From Flavobacteriales bacterium (GTDB lineage Bacteria > Bacteroidota > Bacteroidia > Flavobacteriales > Flavobacteriaceae), in assembly GCA_018335925.1 (NCBI GenBank), contig JAGXRF010000003.1:1-42101 (forward strand): 42,101 nucleotides of DNA, written 5' to 3'. Position numbers and translations under genes: made by a program. The notes beneath the pieces are model-generated. The model was not told where the DNA came from. It saw only the letters and a program-made list of their open reading frames with translations, and did no database searches. Below, in pieces: positions 1-7,643 of this stretch (position 1 is the stretch's first letter; every line of letters starts with the position of its first letter).

Positions 1-162
1 GATTTTCCTTTACCACCACTTAACGAGCAAGAGCAAATTGTGGCTAAGTTGGAGGAGTTAATGGCTTTTTGTGATGGTTTGGAGGAGAGTATAAAGGAAA
101 GTCAGGGGTATAATGAGAAGTTGTTGCAGGAGGTGCTTAGGGAGGCGTTGCAAGTGAAATAA
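1..162 (+). CDS. hsdS: Type I restriction-modification specificity subunit HsdS, C-terminal end (partial)
   Basis: The window opens inside this gene and only its last 53 codons are visible. The sequence PLPPLNEQEQIVAKLEEL followed by a helical, charged tail is the classic end of a target-recognition domain and the start of the closing coiled coil in type I specificity subunits. That subunit contacts the DNA target and directs HsdM methylation and HsdR cleavage. HsdM and HsdR are not in the window and should lie upstream. The next gene begins 13 nt after the stop, so the SIR2-like gene may be co-transcribed with the restriction operon. Family identification rests on the PPLxEQ motif and is fairly safe; DNA specificity cannot be judged. 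Confidence 0.85.
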   Translation, partial: DFPLPPLNEQEQIVAKLEELMAFCDGLEESIKESQGYNEKLLQEVLREALQVK

Positions 163-175
163 AACTAAAATTAAG

Positions 176-1063
176 ATGGAAAATACAATTTTATTTGGAA
201 ATGGTTTTAATAGATTAAGAAATTCTGGTATTAGTTGGGAGGATGTATTAAATGATCTTAAGAAGCAAAATTTCAGTAATGGTAATTTACCATATACATT
301 AATATATGAAAAGTCTTTATTGGATGGTGCAAAAGGACAAATAAATACTTTTACTGATTACGAATTTGAAGTTAAAATTAAATTAGCTGAATTAATGAAA
401 ACTATTGTCCCAGCTGATATTTATAAAAATTTAGCAACGTTGGGTTTAAAAAAATATTTAACTACAAATTATGATTATTGTTTGAATCAAATATTTGAGT
501 TAAATAAACTTAATGAAGTAAACAATAGTACTGAGGATATTTATAGTATTAGGCGTAAAACAACTTTTTATAACGAAAAAAATGAAGAAGTAAGCACTAT
601 TTGGAATATTCATGGTGAAATTAACAAGCCTATTTCAATAATGTTGGGTTACGACCATTATACAGGTTCATTAAGTAAATTAGAATCATATGTTAAGGGT
701 AATTATGAATTTGCATTTAATAGAGATTCTATTAAGCCAAAATCTATGAGAAGCAAAATATTAGGGCAATCAGATTTTGATGATTATTCTTGGATAGAGT
801 CTTTATTTAAAGATAAAGTACATATAATTGGTTTAAAATTAGATTATTCTGAAACAGATATTTACTGGATTTTAAATAAGAGAAAAAGATTTTATACTGA
901 ATTAGGTAATTCAATCAAGTTTAAAAATGAAATTATTTATTATACAATTAACGAAGACAATCACAAACATGAGCTTTTAAAATCATTTGGGGTAAAAGTG
1001 ATTTTTAAAAAAGGATTTAATCATAGTGAAATATATGACTTTGCATTAAATAATATAAAATAA
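176..1063 (+). CDS. SIR2-like domain protein, probable anti-phage NADase
   Basis: This 295-residue protein has the landmarks of the SIR2-like fold: a nucleotide-binding GNGFNRL stretch at residues 8-14 (Gly-Asn-Gly where sirtuins have Gly-Ala-Gly), TTNYD at 96-100 with the conserved Asn98, and IHGE with His146 at the position of the catalytic His. A later GLKLDYSETDIYWIL segment fits the last Rossmann-type strand and helix. SIR2-like domains of this sort in defence loci (for example Thoeris ThsA, DSR proteins, short-Argonaute partners) hydrolyse NAD+ to stop infected cells. No second domain is visible, so any sensor must be a partner protein or the protein itself. It lies between hsdS and Hachiman in a defence island. 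AbiH proteins share the GNGF motif and are a possible alternative. NADase activity is inferred. Confidence 0.72.
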   Translation: MENTILFGNGFNRLRNSGISWEDVLNDLKKQNFSNGNLPYTLIYEKSLLDGAKGQINTFTDYEFEVKIKLAELMKTIVPADIYKNLATLGLKKYLTTNYDYCLNQIFELNKLNEVNNSTEDIYSIRRKTTFYNEKNEEVSTIWNIHGEINKPISIMLGYDHYTGSLSKLESYVKGNYEFAFNRDSIKPKSMRSKILGQSDFDDYSWIESLFKDKVHIIGLKLDYSETDIYWILNKRKRFYTELGNSIKFKNEIIYYTINEDNHKHELLKSFGVKVIFKKGFNHSEIYDFALNNIK

Positions 1064-1277
1064 AATGCTAGAAATCAGAAGAAATCTTTTTCCAAAACCT
1101 TATGAAAATGAGTTTTTTAGAATTTTTAGAATTTAAAATCAAATATTGAATTAATTCATTTTTTATAAAATTAATATTTTAAGTTTTTAAATTGAAAGTA
1201 GTTTGTCATGTTATTTAAGAAAAGAAATTTAAGTTAATTAAAAATAATATTTACAAACCAATTAAATTATCTTTTAC
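1064..1277. other. AT-rich spacer with a possible gene remnant
   Basis: This 214-bp gap between the SIR2-like gene and hamA is extremely AT-rich. It contains one short reading frame (1065-1136, 23 codons, starting MLEIRRNLFP) that begins one base after the upstream stop and ends in a tandem run of TTTTTAGAAT. It has the composition of a possible decayed start of a lost gene, but I recognise no family. No clear TAnnTTTG promoter was found for hamA. Confidence 0.4.
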
Positions 1278-2267
1278 ATGAGTATTGACTGGGAGAAAAA
1301 AATCAATATAGACATTCAATGGGTCAATAGACTACTTGTAAATCATTTTTCTGAGAAATCTGCCAAAATTATGGTTAGAGCTTATACACCGAAAATTACA
1401 GGTACAAAATTTTGTTGTAATGCATTAATTGAAGAGCTTGGATATTTGTTACCCGCTTATGTTCACTCTGAAAGAAGTAAAAAAAATATTTTTAAATCTT
1501 TATCTATTAAGTTTGGTGATGATTTAGCTAAAGAGAGAATCCAAAATGCTTTATATTCTGAAGCTCAAATTTTTTTTGGAAAAAAGGATCCTACAACCGA
1601 TGGCAAATATGGTGAGCTACTTTTATTTGCCTTATGCGAAAGTATCCTTAAATGTAAAATGGTAGCTCATAAAATAGAAGGATTATCAAATGCTAAAGAT
1701 CAAGTTAAAGGAGGTGATGGAATATTTCTAGGGAATTATGAAAATTCTAAAGGAAAAATTGTTCCTGCCATTTTCATTGGAGAATCTAAAATTATGCAAG
1801 AGCGAAGTAGATCAATTGATGAAGCACTTGATTCAATAAATAGATTTCATGACCCTGAAACTCAAGCTGAATTTAATAAAATGGAGTTCATTGTTGCAAA
1901 CAGAACTTTATCATTAGATGAAGACGATATCGATTATGAAGAGGTATATGAACGATTAACCCCTGGCTCTGAAAAATTTAATAATCAAATTACTGTTCAC
2001 CCTATTTTGTTAATGTATAATACTACAACAATAGGTAAATTAGAAACAATTGCATCTGATAAAGATGATTTGGAACTATTAATTAAAAATCATTTGCTTT
2101 CAAAAAAAGAGGAAATTATCAACATAATAAATGAGAAGCTTAAATCTTATCCTGAAATTAATAAAGTTTATGTTGACTTCTTTTGTTTACCATTCAACAA
2201 CATAGATAATTTTAGAACTGGGATGTATTTTAATATTCATAAAGTTCCATATACAAATTTAGACTAA
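1278..2267 (+). CDS. hamA: Hachiman defence protein HamA (DUF1837 nuclease)
   Basis: This 329-residue protein carries a recognisable PD-(D/E)XK nuclease core: Glu113 in KYGELLLF, Asp147 in KGGDGIFLG and the pair Glu169/Lys171 in FIGESKI. That pattern is the DUF1837 domain that defines HamA, the effector of Hachiman anti-phage systems. In the studied systems HamA is held inactive by the helicase HamB and degrades DNA when HamB senses damaged or phage DNA. The ATG at 1278 is the first in frame and gives a full-length protein. The hamB start follows 5 nt after its stop, so the two are surely co-translated from one message. All apparent catalytic residues are present. Assignment rests on these motifs together with the adjacent helicase. 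Confidence 0.88.
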   Translation: MSIDWEKKINIDIQWVNRLLVNHFSEKSAKIMVRAYTPKITGTKFCCNALIEELGYLLPAYVHSERSKKNIFKSLSIKFGDDLAKERIQNALYSEAQIFFGKKDPTTDGKYGELLLFALCESILKCKMVAHKIEGLSNAKDQVKGGDGIFLGNYENSKGKIVPAIFIGESKIMQERSRSIDEALDSINRFHDPETQAEFNKMEFIVANRTLSLDEDDIDYEEVYERLTPGSEKFNNQITVHPILLMYNTTTIGKLETIASDKDDLELLIKNHLLSKKEEIINIINEKLKSYPEINKVYVDFFCLPFNNIDNFRTGMYFNIHKVPYTNLD

Positions 2268-2272
2268 ACTAA

Positions 2273-4927
2273 ATGGAACAATTTGACAAAATATATGCAA
2301 ATCAAACTTTAAACTCTGTTATTGAGAAACAAGTTATTAATCTTCTAAGTAAGAAAATTGATTCAGTTTCATCAGTGAATACAGAATATAATGAAATTAG
2401 AAAAGCTGTTTGGTTAGCATCGATTTTAGCAGAAAGTGAAAATGAACAACATCTTAAAAAGGTACAAGATTTAGCCATATTACTATTTTTAAATAATAAA
2501 AATAATTTAGAGGTACTCAAAGTAACTTATATTCTTTTCTCTAGAATTGGAAATTTAACTGCAACGAATCATTTGAAAGGTCTTGTAGATAAACAACATG
2601 AGAATATTTTTATTGAGGATATTGTATTAACTAATGAATTAATTCAAAAAAGATTTGAAAACTCAATTTTAGTAAATGATAAGCCAATTCTGTTAACTGA
2701 TTTTCAAAAGAATCTTTTTGAAATTTTAAACGAAGAAAAATATATTTCTATTTCCGCACCTACTTCTTCTGGAAAATCTTTCATTTTGAAAAAATACATT
2801 GAAGAAGAGCTAAAAAGAAATGAGAAATATTGTGTTTTTTATATTGTTCCATCTAGGGCTTTAATAAATCAGGTTAGTGAAGAACTTAGAGTAGATATTC
2901 CAAATATTACTATAAAAAATGCCTTTATAGAAAATGAAATTATTGAAGAAGATAGACTCATTTATGTTATTACTCCTGAAAGAGCTGTCAAAATTATTAA
3001 TTCAGAAAATGATATAATATTACCAAATCTAATTTTTATAGATGAAATACAAAATGTAGAAAATGAAGATGGTAGAGGAAATCTTTTTGAATACGTTTAT
3101 GAGGAATTATCTAAAATTTCAAATGATACAAAAATAATTTCTGCTGGTCCATTTATTTCAAATTCAAATGAAATTTTTAAAGAATTATTTGATAAAGACA
3201 GTAAAGAAGTAAATACAGGATTATCACCTGTTTTTCAACTTAGAACAATAATTAATTTAGAATCTGACTTTATTTCCTTAACATTATTTGTAAATAATAA
3301 AGTAACTTATGAACTAAAGGATATTATCAAAATTGAAAAGATTGAAAAGACTTTCAACTCAAATATTGGGAGTGGGTTATCTAAAATAATTTCGACTTTA
3401 AGTAACAAAAATGAAAGTAATTTAATTTATGCTTCTCGTGGAGATTATGCAGAAATATGGGCATTAAAATATTCTGAAACCATTATAATAGAGGAAGAAC
3501 TAGAGGATGATTTAAGAGATTTGATTAAATATATAAAAACAGATATTCATCCAAAGTATTTTCTTATTGATTGTCTTAAGAAAAGAATTGCATTTCATCA
3601 TGGAAATCTTTCTGAATTTGTAAGAAAAGAAATTGAAACACTTTTTGAACAAGGAATTATAAAAACATTGTTTTGTACATCTACATTATTGGAGGGAGTT
3701 AATTTACCAGCAGATAACCTTTTTGTTGTAAAACCTGAAAAGAATAAAGATGAATTATCTGATTTCGAATTTGGTAATCTAATTGGTAGAGCAGGTCGGA
3801 TTAAAAACACTTTGTTTGGAACTATATACTGTGTTAGTAAACAAAATAACACAGAATGGGCAGAGGATTACTATCAAGCTAGTTATACAAAGGAAGTGAA
3901 AACTTCAAGTTCAAAAGCGATACCGGAAATAGGAGAAGATGAACTCGGAAAATCTAGTAATCAAATTGAATCATCCAAAGTTAAAAATATAATTATCTCA
4001 CTAAGAAACAAAGCTTTAAAAAAAGATGGTTCATTAGATATATTCTTAGCAAAACATGACCTTAACGAGCAAAAAAAAGAAAGATTAATACGTTCTCTAA
4101 AAAACTCAATTAAAAATGTTACTATTCCATATGAAATAGTAAAAAGAAACCCTACAATCGATCCAATATTACAAAATGAATTATATAATAGAATAAAACA
4201 AGATGGAATAAACAAATGGGTTATAAATACTAAAAGTATAAATTATTTTAACAGAAAAATAGATAGAGAAGAAAATAGTTCAATAGTTTTTGAAGAAAAA
4301 AATCTTTTCTGGCAATTACAAAATATTATTTTAAGGTTGAATGATATTTTCAACATTAAAGGAGAAATATTCAAAACAAATAATTTTTGGATTAACATCA
4401 CACCAATTACAATTAATACTTTGAATTGGCTTCAAGGACAGAGTTTTGGGCAGATAATAAATGATAGATTAAATTATTTTGCAAGTGAAAAGGTTAATGA
4501 TAATCTAAGAATTGACCTTAATGATCCTAATAAAATAAACCAGCACATTAAAGATGTTATTAGAATAAATAACAAAGTTGTCACTTTTTCAGTTCTAAAG
4601 TATTTTAAATTGTTGATTGATATATTTGATTTGATATTAAATGAAGAACAAAAAGAAGTTTACAAATTAACTCTTGCCTTGCCAATTCATATAGAATTAG
4701 GTACGCAAGAACCTCTTGAAATAAATTTGATTTCAAGCGGAATACCAAGAACTATTGCACTTCGATTATCAGTTATTTTCAAGAAAACTAATGAATACAA
4801 AAACGAAGAAAATGTATTTAATTGGTTAAAATCTCAAAATCAAATTAATGGACTAGAACCTATTTATAATAAATTTCTTTTAAAGAATAATTTTTTAAAA
4901 GTTCAACTAAAAAAATTAGACAAATAA
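2273..4927 (+). CDS. hamB: Hachiman defence helicase HamB (superfamily 2)
   Basis: An 884-residue DEAD/DEAH-type helicase. Visible motifs are Walker A APTSSGKS (162-169), a TPERA motif Ib (234-238), the DEIQ box (257-260) and motif VI GRAGR (505-509), preceded by CTSTLLEGVNLPA, which is typical of Ski2-like helicases. About 140 residues precede the helicase core and about 370 follow it; both fit the HamB layout. In Hachiman systems HamB binds and patrols DNA and licenses the HamA nuclease. The gene starts 5 nt downstream of hamA and forms the second half of a compact operon. Codon use is strongly AT-biased, like the rest of the island and unlike the genes beyond 9.5 kb, consistent with horizontal transfer. 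Confidence 0.88.
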   Translation: MEQFDKIYANQTLNSVIEKQVINLLSKKIDSVSSVNTEYNEIRKAVWLASILAESENEQHLKKVQDLAILLFLNNKNNLEVLKVTYILFSRIGNLTATNHLKGLVDKQHENIFIEDIVLTNELIQKRFENSILVNDKPILLTDFQKNLFEILNEEKYISISAPTSSGKSFILKKYIEEELKRNEKYCVFYIVPSRALINQVSEELRVDIPNITIKNAFIENEIIEEDRLIYVITPERAVKIINSENDIILPNLIFIDEIQNVENEDGRGNLFEYVYEELSKISNDTKIISAGPFISNSNEIFKELFDKDSKEVNTGLSPVFQLRTIINLESDFISLTLFVNNKVTYELKDIIKIEKIEKTFNSNIGSGLSKIISTLSNKNESNLIYASRGDYAEIWALKYSETIIIEEELEDDLRDLIKYIKTDIHPKYFLIDCLKKRIAFHHGNLSEFVRKEIETLFEQGIIKTLFCTSTLLEGVNLPADNLFVVKPEKNKDELSDFEFGNLIGRAGRIKNTLFGTIYCVSKQNNTEWAEDYYQASYTKEVKTSSSKAIPEIGEDELGKSSNQIESSKVKNIIISLRNKALKKDGSLDIFLAKHDLNEQKKERLIRSLKNSIKNVTIPYEIVKRNPTIDPILQNELYNRIKQDGINKWVINTKSINYFNRKIDREENSSIVFEEKNLFWQLQNIILRLNDIFNIKGEIFKTNNFWINITPITINTLNWLQGQSFGQIINDRLNYFASEKVNDNLRIDLNDPNKINQHIKDVIRINNKVVTFSVLKYFKLLIDIFDLILNEEQKEVYKLTLALPIHIELGTQEPLEINLISSGIPRTIALRLSVIFKKTNEYKNEENVFNWLKSQNQINGLEPIYNKFLLKNNFLKVQLKKLDK

Positions 4928-4964
4928 ATTAAATATCCACTTAAGAAATTATATAAATTAAATT

Positions 4965-5585
4965 ATGCTTGATATAAAAATTTTTAAAAATCAAATTGAT
5001 GTTTTATGGGAAGATGAAAAATATAAAAGCCTCCCCTTTGTTAGCAGAGGCTATGCCATTCAAAGTGTTATTCCTTTTAATTCTATTCTATTTATTGGAA
5101 TTAATCCTTCATTTAACGAAAAGAAAAATAAACATTTTAAAAGTTTTTTCTATGATGTGCATAAAGATGATTCTCACAAATATTTTAAAAAATTTAAAGA
5201 TATTGGAGAAAAAACTAAAAATCTGTGGTCACATTTTGACTTGTTATTCTTAAGAGAAACCAATCAAAATAATATTAAACATTTATATAATTCACTTATT
5301 GGAAAGGAGTTTTTAGATGAGCAACTATTGATTTCAAAGAAAGTCATTGAGAGCTCTAAACCTAAAATAATTGTAATATCAAATGCTTTTGCTAGGGATT
5401 TATTCCTAAAAGATGGGATTTTTCAAACTGAATTTGATTCACAAATAGGTACTCATAAAATTATCAACAATGAAAAACTAGTAGGTGTTCCTGTATTTTT
5501 CACCAGTATGTTAACTGGACAACGAGCATTAGACAATGGCTCTTATGAAAGGTTGATTTGGCATTTGAAGAAAATTTTAAATTAA
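4965..5585 (+). CDS. Uracil-DNA-glycosylase-like protein of unknown function
   Basis: A 206-residue protein, 37 nt after hamB on the same strand. Residues 43-50 read FIGINPSF, which resembles motif 1 of the MUG/TDG branch of uracil-DNA glycosylases (GINPG, where Asn activates water). The C-terminus has a strongly patterned FTSMLTGQRALDNGS stretch followed by YERLIWH, where the family's second motif would be expected, but no canonical NPS or HPSP motif is present. Length and alpha/beta pattern fit the superfamily. It may be a defence accessory acting on modified phage DNA, or a repair enzyme; neither is shown. No signal peptide or membrane segment is seen. Family placement is tentative. Confidence 0.45.
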   Translation: MLDIKIFKNQIDVLWEDEKYKSLPFVSRGYAIQSVIPFNSILFIGINPSFNEKKNKHFKSFFYDVHKDDSHKYFKKFKDIGEKTKNLWSHFDLLFLRETNQNNIKHLYNSLIGKEFLDEQLLISKKVIESSKPKIIVISNAFARDLFLKDGIFQTEFDSQIGTHKIINNEKLVGVPVFFTSMLTGQRALDNGSYERLIWHLKKILN

Positions 5586-5587
5586 AC

Positions 5588-5618
5588 TTTTTCGTCAAAA
5601 ACTAATAATCTAATTTTG
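5588..5618 (+). promoter_or_regulatory. Bacteroidota-type promoter for the antitoxin gene
   Basis: TAATTTTG at 5611-5618 matches the TAnnTTTG -7 box exactly. A TTTTTCG stretch at about 5588 is a weak candidate for the -33 element. The ATG at 5624 lies only five bases past the -7 box, so the transcript probably begins at or next to the start codon (leaderless). Confidence 0.5.
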
Positions 5619-5623
5619 TACAA

Positions 5624-6754
5624 ATGATCCCTAAAATCCACATCCAACCAAATCTCATTACTTGGGCAATAGCCCGAGCGGGTCATGATGTGGAAGAATT
5701 TATTCAAAGTCAACCCAAGATTCAGAAATGGTTAAACAAAGAAGAAAGTCCAACCATCAAACAATTAGAAAAGTTTGCTGCTAAATTACATATTCCTTTT
5801 GGGTATTTGTTTTTACCTGAACCCCCAAAAGAAACGATTCCATTTCCTTTTTTTAGAACCGGAAACAACACTACCGATAGGGTTAGTTTAAATGTATTTG
5901 ATACCATTCAAATTTTGCAACGTCGACAAGATTGGATAACCGAGTATTTGATAGAAAGTGAACAAGAGTCTTTGTCTTTTGTAGGTAAATTTAATGCTAA
6001 TCACTCTTTTCAAGATATCGTAAATGACATTCGTAAAACATTACAATTAGCACCGGATTGGGCAAAAGAATTTGCCACTTTTGAAGAAACGCTTGCCTTT
6101 ATAACACATAAAATTGAAAGCATTGGTGTTTTTATTAATTTTAATGGTATTGTAGAAAACAATACCCACCGACCTATTTCTGTAGACGAGTGTCGAGGTT
6201 TTGTTTTGGTTAATGAATATGCCCCGTTTATGTTTGTAAATGCTGCCGATGCGAAAGCAGCTCAACTTTTCACGATAGTACATGAATTGGCTCATATTTG
6301 GTTAGGAGCAAGTGCAGGTTTTGAAAATCAAAATTTACTTCCGGCATCTGACCCCATAGAGCAACTTTGTGATGCTGTAGCTGCTGAATTTTTAGTGCCT
6401 GCGAGTTCCCTTGTTGCTATTTGGCAAGATAAACCAAGTATTAATCATGCTAGAAGAATTTTTAAAGTAAGTCCTATTGTAATTGCTCGAAGAGCTATGG
6501 ATTTAGGATTAATGAGTAGAAGCGACTTTTTTGTTTTCTATAACGGTTACATTGAAAGTTTCAAAAATAAAAAAGAAAAACAAGGAAGTGGTGGTGATTT
6601 TTATGCTACTGCCCGAAAGAGAGTCAGTGTAAGTTTTGCCACTTATGTTAATCAAGCGGTAAACCAAAATAAATTATTACATCGTGATGCTTATAAAATC
6701 ACAGGATTAAAAGGAGATACTTATCAAAAGTTTGTCACACAACATTTACATTAA
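5624..6754 (+). CDS. ImmA/IrrE-family metallopeptidase with N-terminal HTH, antitoxin of the adjacent PIN toxin
   Basis: This 376-residue protein joins an N-terminal XRE-like helix-turn-helix (about residues 8-63; it includes a SPTIKQLEKFAAKL recognition-helix-like segment) to an ImmA/IrrE zinc-peptidase domain. The zinc site is HELAH at 220-224, and the downstream CDAVAAEFLVP segment supplies the usual third acidic ligand. Proteins of this layout are encoded directly upstream of DUF4411 PIN-domain proteins and act as the antitoxin/regulator. That is the arrangement here: the PIN gene starts 6 nt after this stop. The HTH suggests repression of its own promoter, which sits immediately upstream. 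Whether the peptidase activity is used for sensing is unknown. Confidence 0.8.
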   Translation: MIPKIHIQPNLITWAIARAGHDVEEFIQSQPKIQKWLNKEESPTIKQLEKFAAKLHIPFGYLFLPEPPKETIPFPFFRTGNNTTDRVSLNVFDTIQILQRRQDWITEYLIESEQESLSFVGKFNANHSFQDIVNDIRKTLQLAPDWAKEFATFEETLAFITHKIESIGVFINFNGIVENNTHRPISVDECRGFVLVNEYAPFMFVNAADAKAAQLFTIVHELAHIWLGASAGFENQNLLPASDPIEQLCDAVAAEFLVPASSLVAIWQDKPSINHARRIFKVSPIVIARRAMDLGLMSRSDFFVFYNGYIESFKNKKEKQGSGGDFYATARKRVSVSFATYVNQAVNQNKLLHRDAYKITGLKGDTYQKFVTQHLH

Positions 6755-6760
6755 TCGAGT

Positions 6761-7258
6761 ATGGCAATTCCTTTCCTACTCGACAGCAATTTTTTTATTG
6801 AAGCATACAGAACTAGCTATCCCTTTGATGTTGTTCCAAGTTTTTGGTTAAAAGTTAAAGAAATCGCTGAGAAAGGAAAAATCATTTCTATAGATAAAGT
6901 CAAAAAAGAACTCCTTCAAAATAAAGATGAACTTTCACAATGGTGTATTGATAATTTACCTGAAGATTTTTTTAAAGATTCAACAGAAACGATATTAAAT
7001 TATGCTATATTAACAAGTTGGGTTTATTCTAAATCTAATCAATATTCACCACAAGCAATTAGTGAATTTTTAGACGTCGATGAAGCTGACGCATGGCTTA
7101 TTGCTTATGCAATGACTCATAACATTCAAATTGTAACTCACGAGACTAGTAGTCCGAATAGTAAAAGCAGAGTTAAACTCCCAGATGCTGCCTTACGACA
7201 TGGAATTGTTTGTATTAAAACTGTTGATTTGTTTAGAGCATTGAATGTTACGATATAA
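6761..7258 (+). CDS. DUF4411 PIN-domain toxin
   Basis: A 165-residue protein of the DUF4411 branch of PIN-domain nucleases. It starts with FLLDSNFFIEAY, placing the first catalytic Asp at residue 8. A second acidic cluster lies in DVDEADAWLIAYA, and IVTHE marks the last core strand. PIN toxins are Mg-dependent RNases, usually cutting tRNA or rRNA. The upstream ImmA/IrrE-HTH gene, 6 nt away, completes a type II toxin-antitoxin pair. The active-site acids look intact, so it should be functional. The RNA target cannot be inferred. It may stabilise the defence island or act as an abortive-infection effector. Confidence 0.8.
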   Translation: MAIPFLLDSNFFIEAYRTSYPFDVVPSFWLKVKEIAEKGKIISIDKVKKELLQNKDELSQWCIDNLPEDFFKDSTETILNYAILTSWVYSKSNQYSPQAISEFLDVDEADAWLIAYAMTHNIQIVTHETSSPNSKSRVKLPDAALRHGIVCIKTVDLFRALNVTI

Positions 7259-7278
7259 TTGTAATCAATTAAATAATT

Positions 7279-7584
7279 ATGGATTCAAAAATTTTACTAG
7301 GCAAGATATTGCAACGTTTTTATGATGCTAAAATTAGTAAGGTTAAGGGTTATACCTCTTTTGGATATATCAAAGAAACGCATAATGCAGTTTATGTTAC
7401 TCGTGAAAATGGAAAAGACACAAGAGTGTCTTTTGATAAAATATTAATTGGAATTAAGGGGTATCAAAAAGAACCTTCTTTATATCACGAGGGTCCGGGA
7501 GCATTGCGTGATTTAGGTATTACACATGTGAATAGTCCGGTTTGGTCGTTGCTGCATTTGTTGAATGTTGAGGACTTTCAATAA
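7279..7584 (+). CDS. Hypothetical 101-aa protein in the defence island
   Basis: I do not recognise this protein. It is 101 residues, without signal peptide or transmembrane segment, rich in beta-prone residues (for example HNAVYVTRENGKDTRVSF) and has a distinctive Gly/Pro loop, YHEGPGALRDLG, before a helical C-terminus. The ATG at 7279 lies 20 nt after the PIN toxin stop, so it is probably the third gene of the toxin-antitoxin operon. It has the same AT-rich coding style as its neighbours. It could be an accessory regulator or an independent defence component; no function is claimed. Confidence 0.6.
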   Translation: MDSKILLGKILQRFYDAKISKVKGYTSFGYIKETHNAVYVTRENGKDTRVSFDKILIGIKGYQKEPSLYHEGPGALRDLGITHVNSPVWSLLHLLNVEDFQ

Positions 7585-7643
7585 ATTTAAATATTAAACT
7601 CTTAATATTTAAACCAGTAATTAGCTTTAGTAAATGTTTAAAT

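Noticed and set aside
176..1063. AbiH-type abortive infection protein
   Set aside because: GNGF fits AbiH, but TTNYD and IHGE with matching spacing favour the SIR2-like group; kept only as an alternative.
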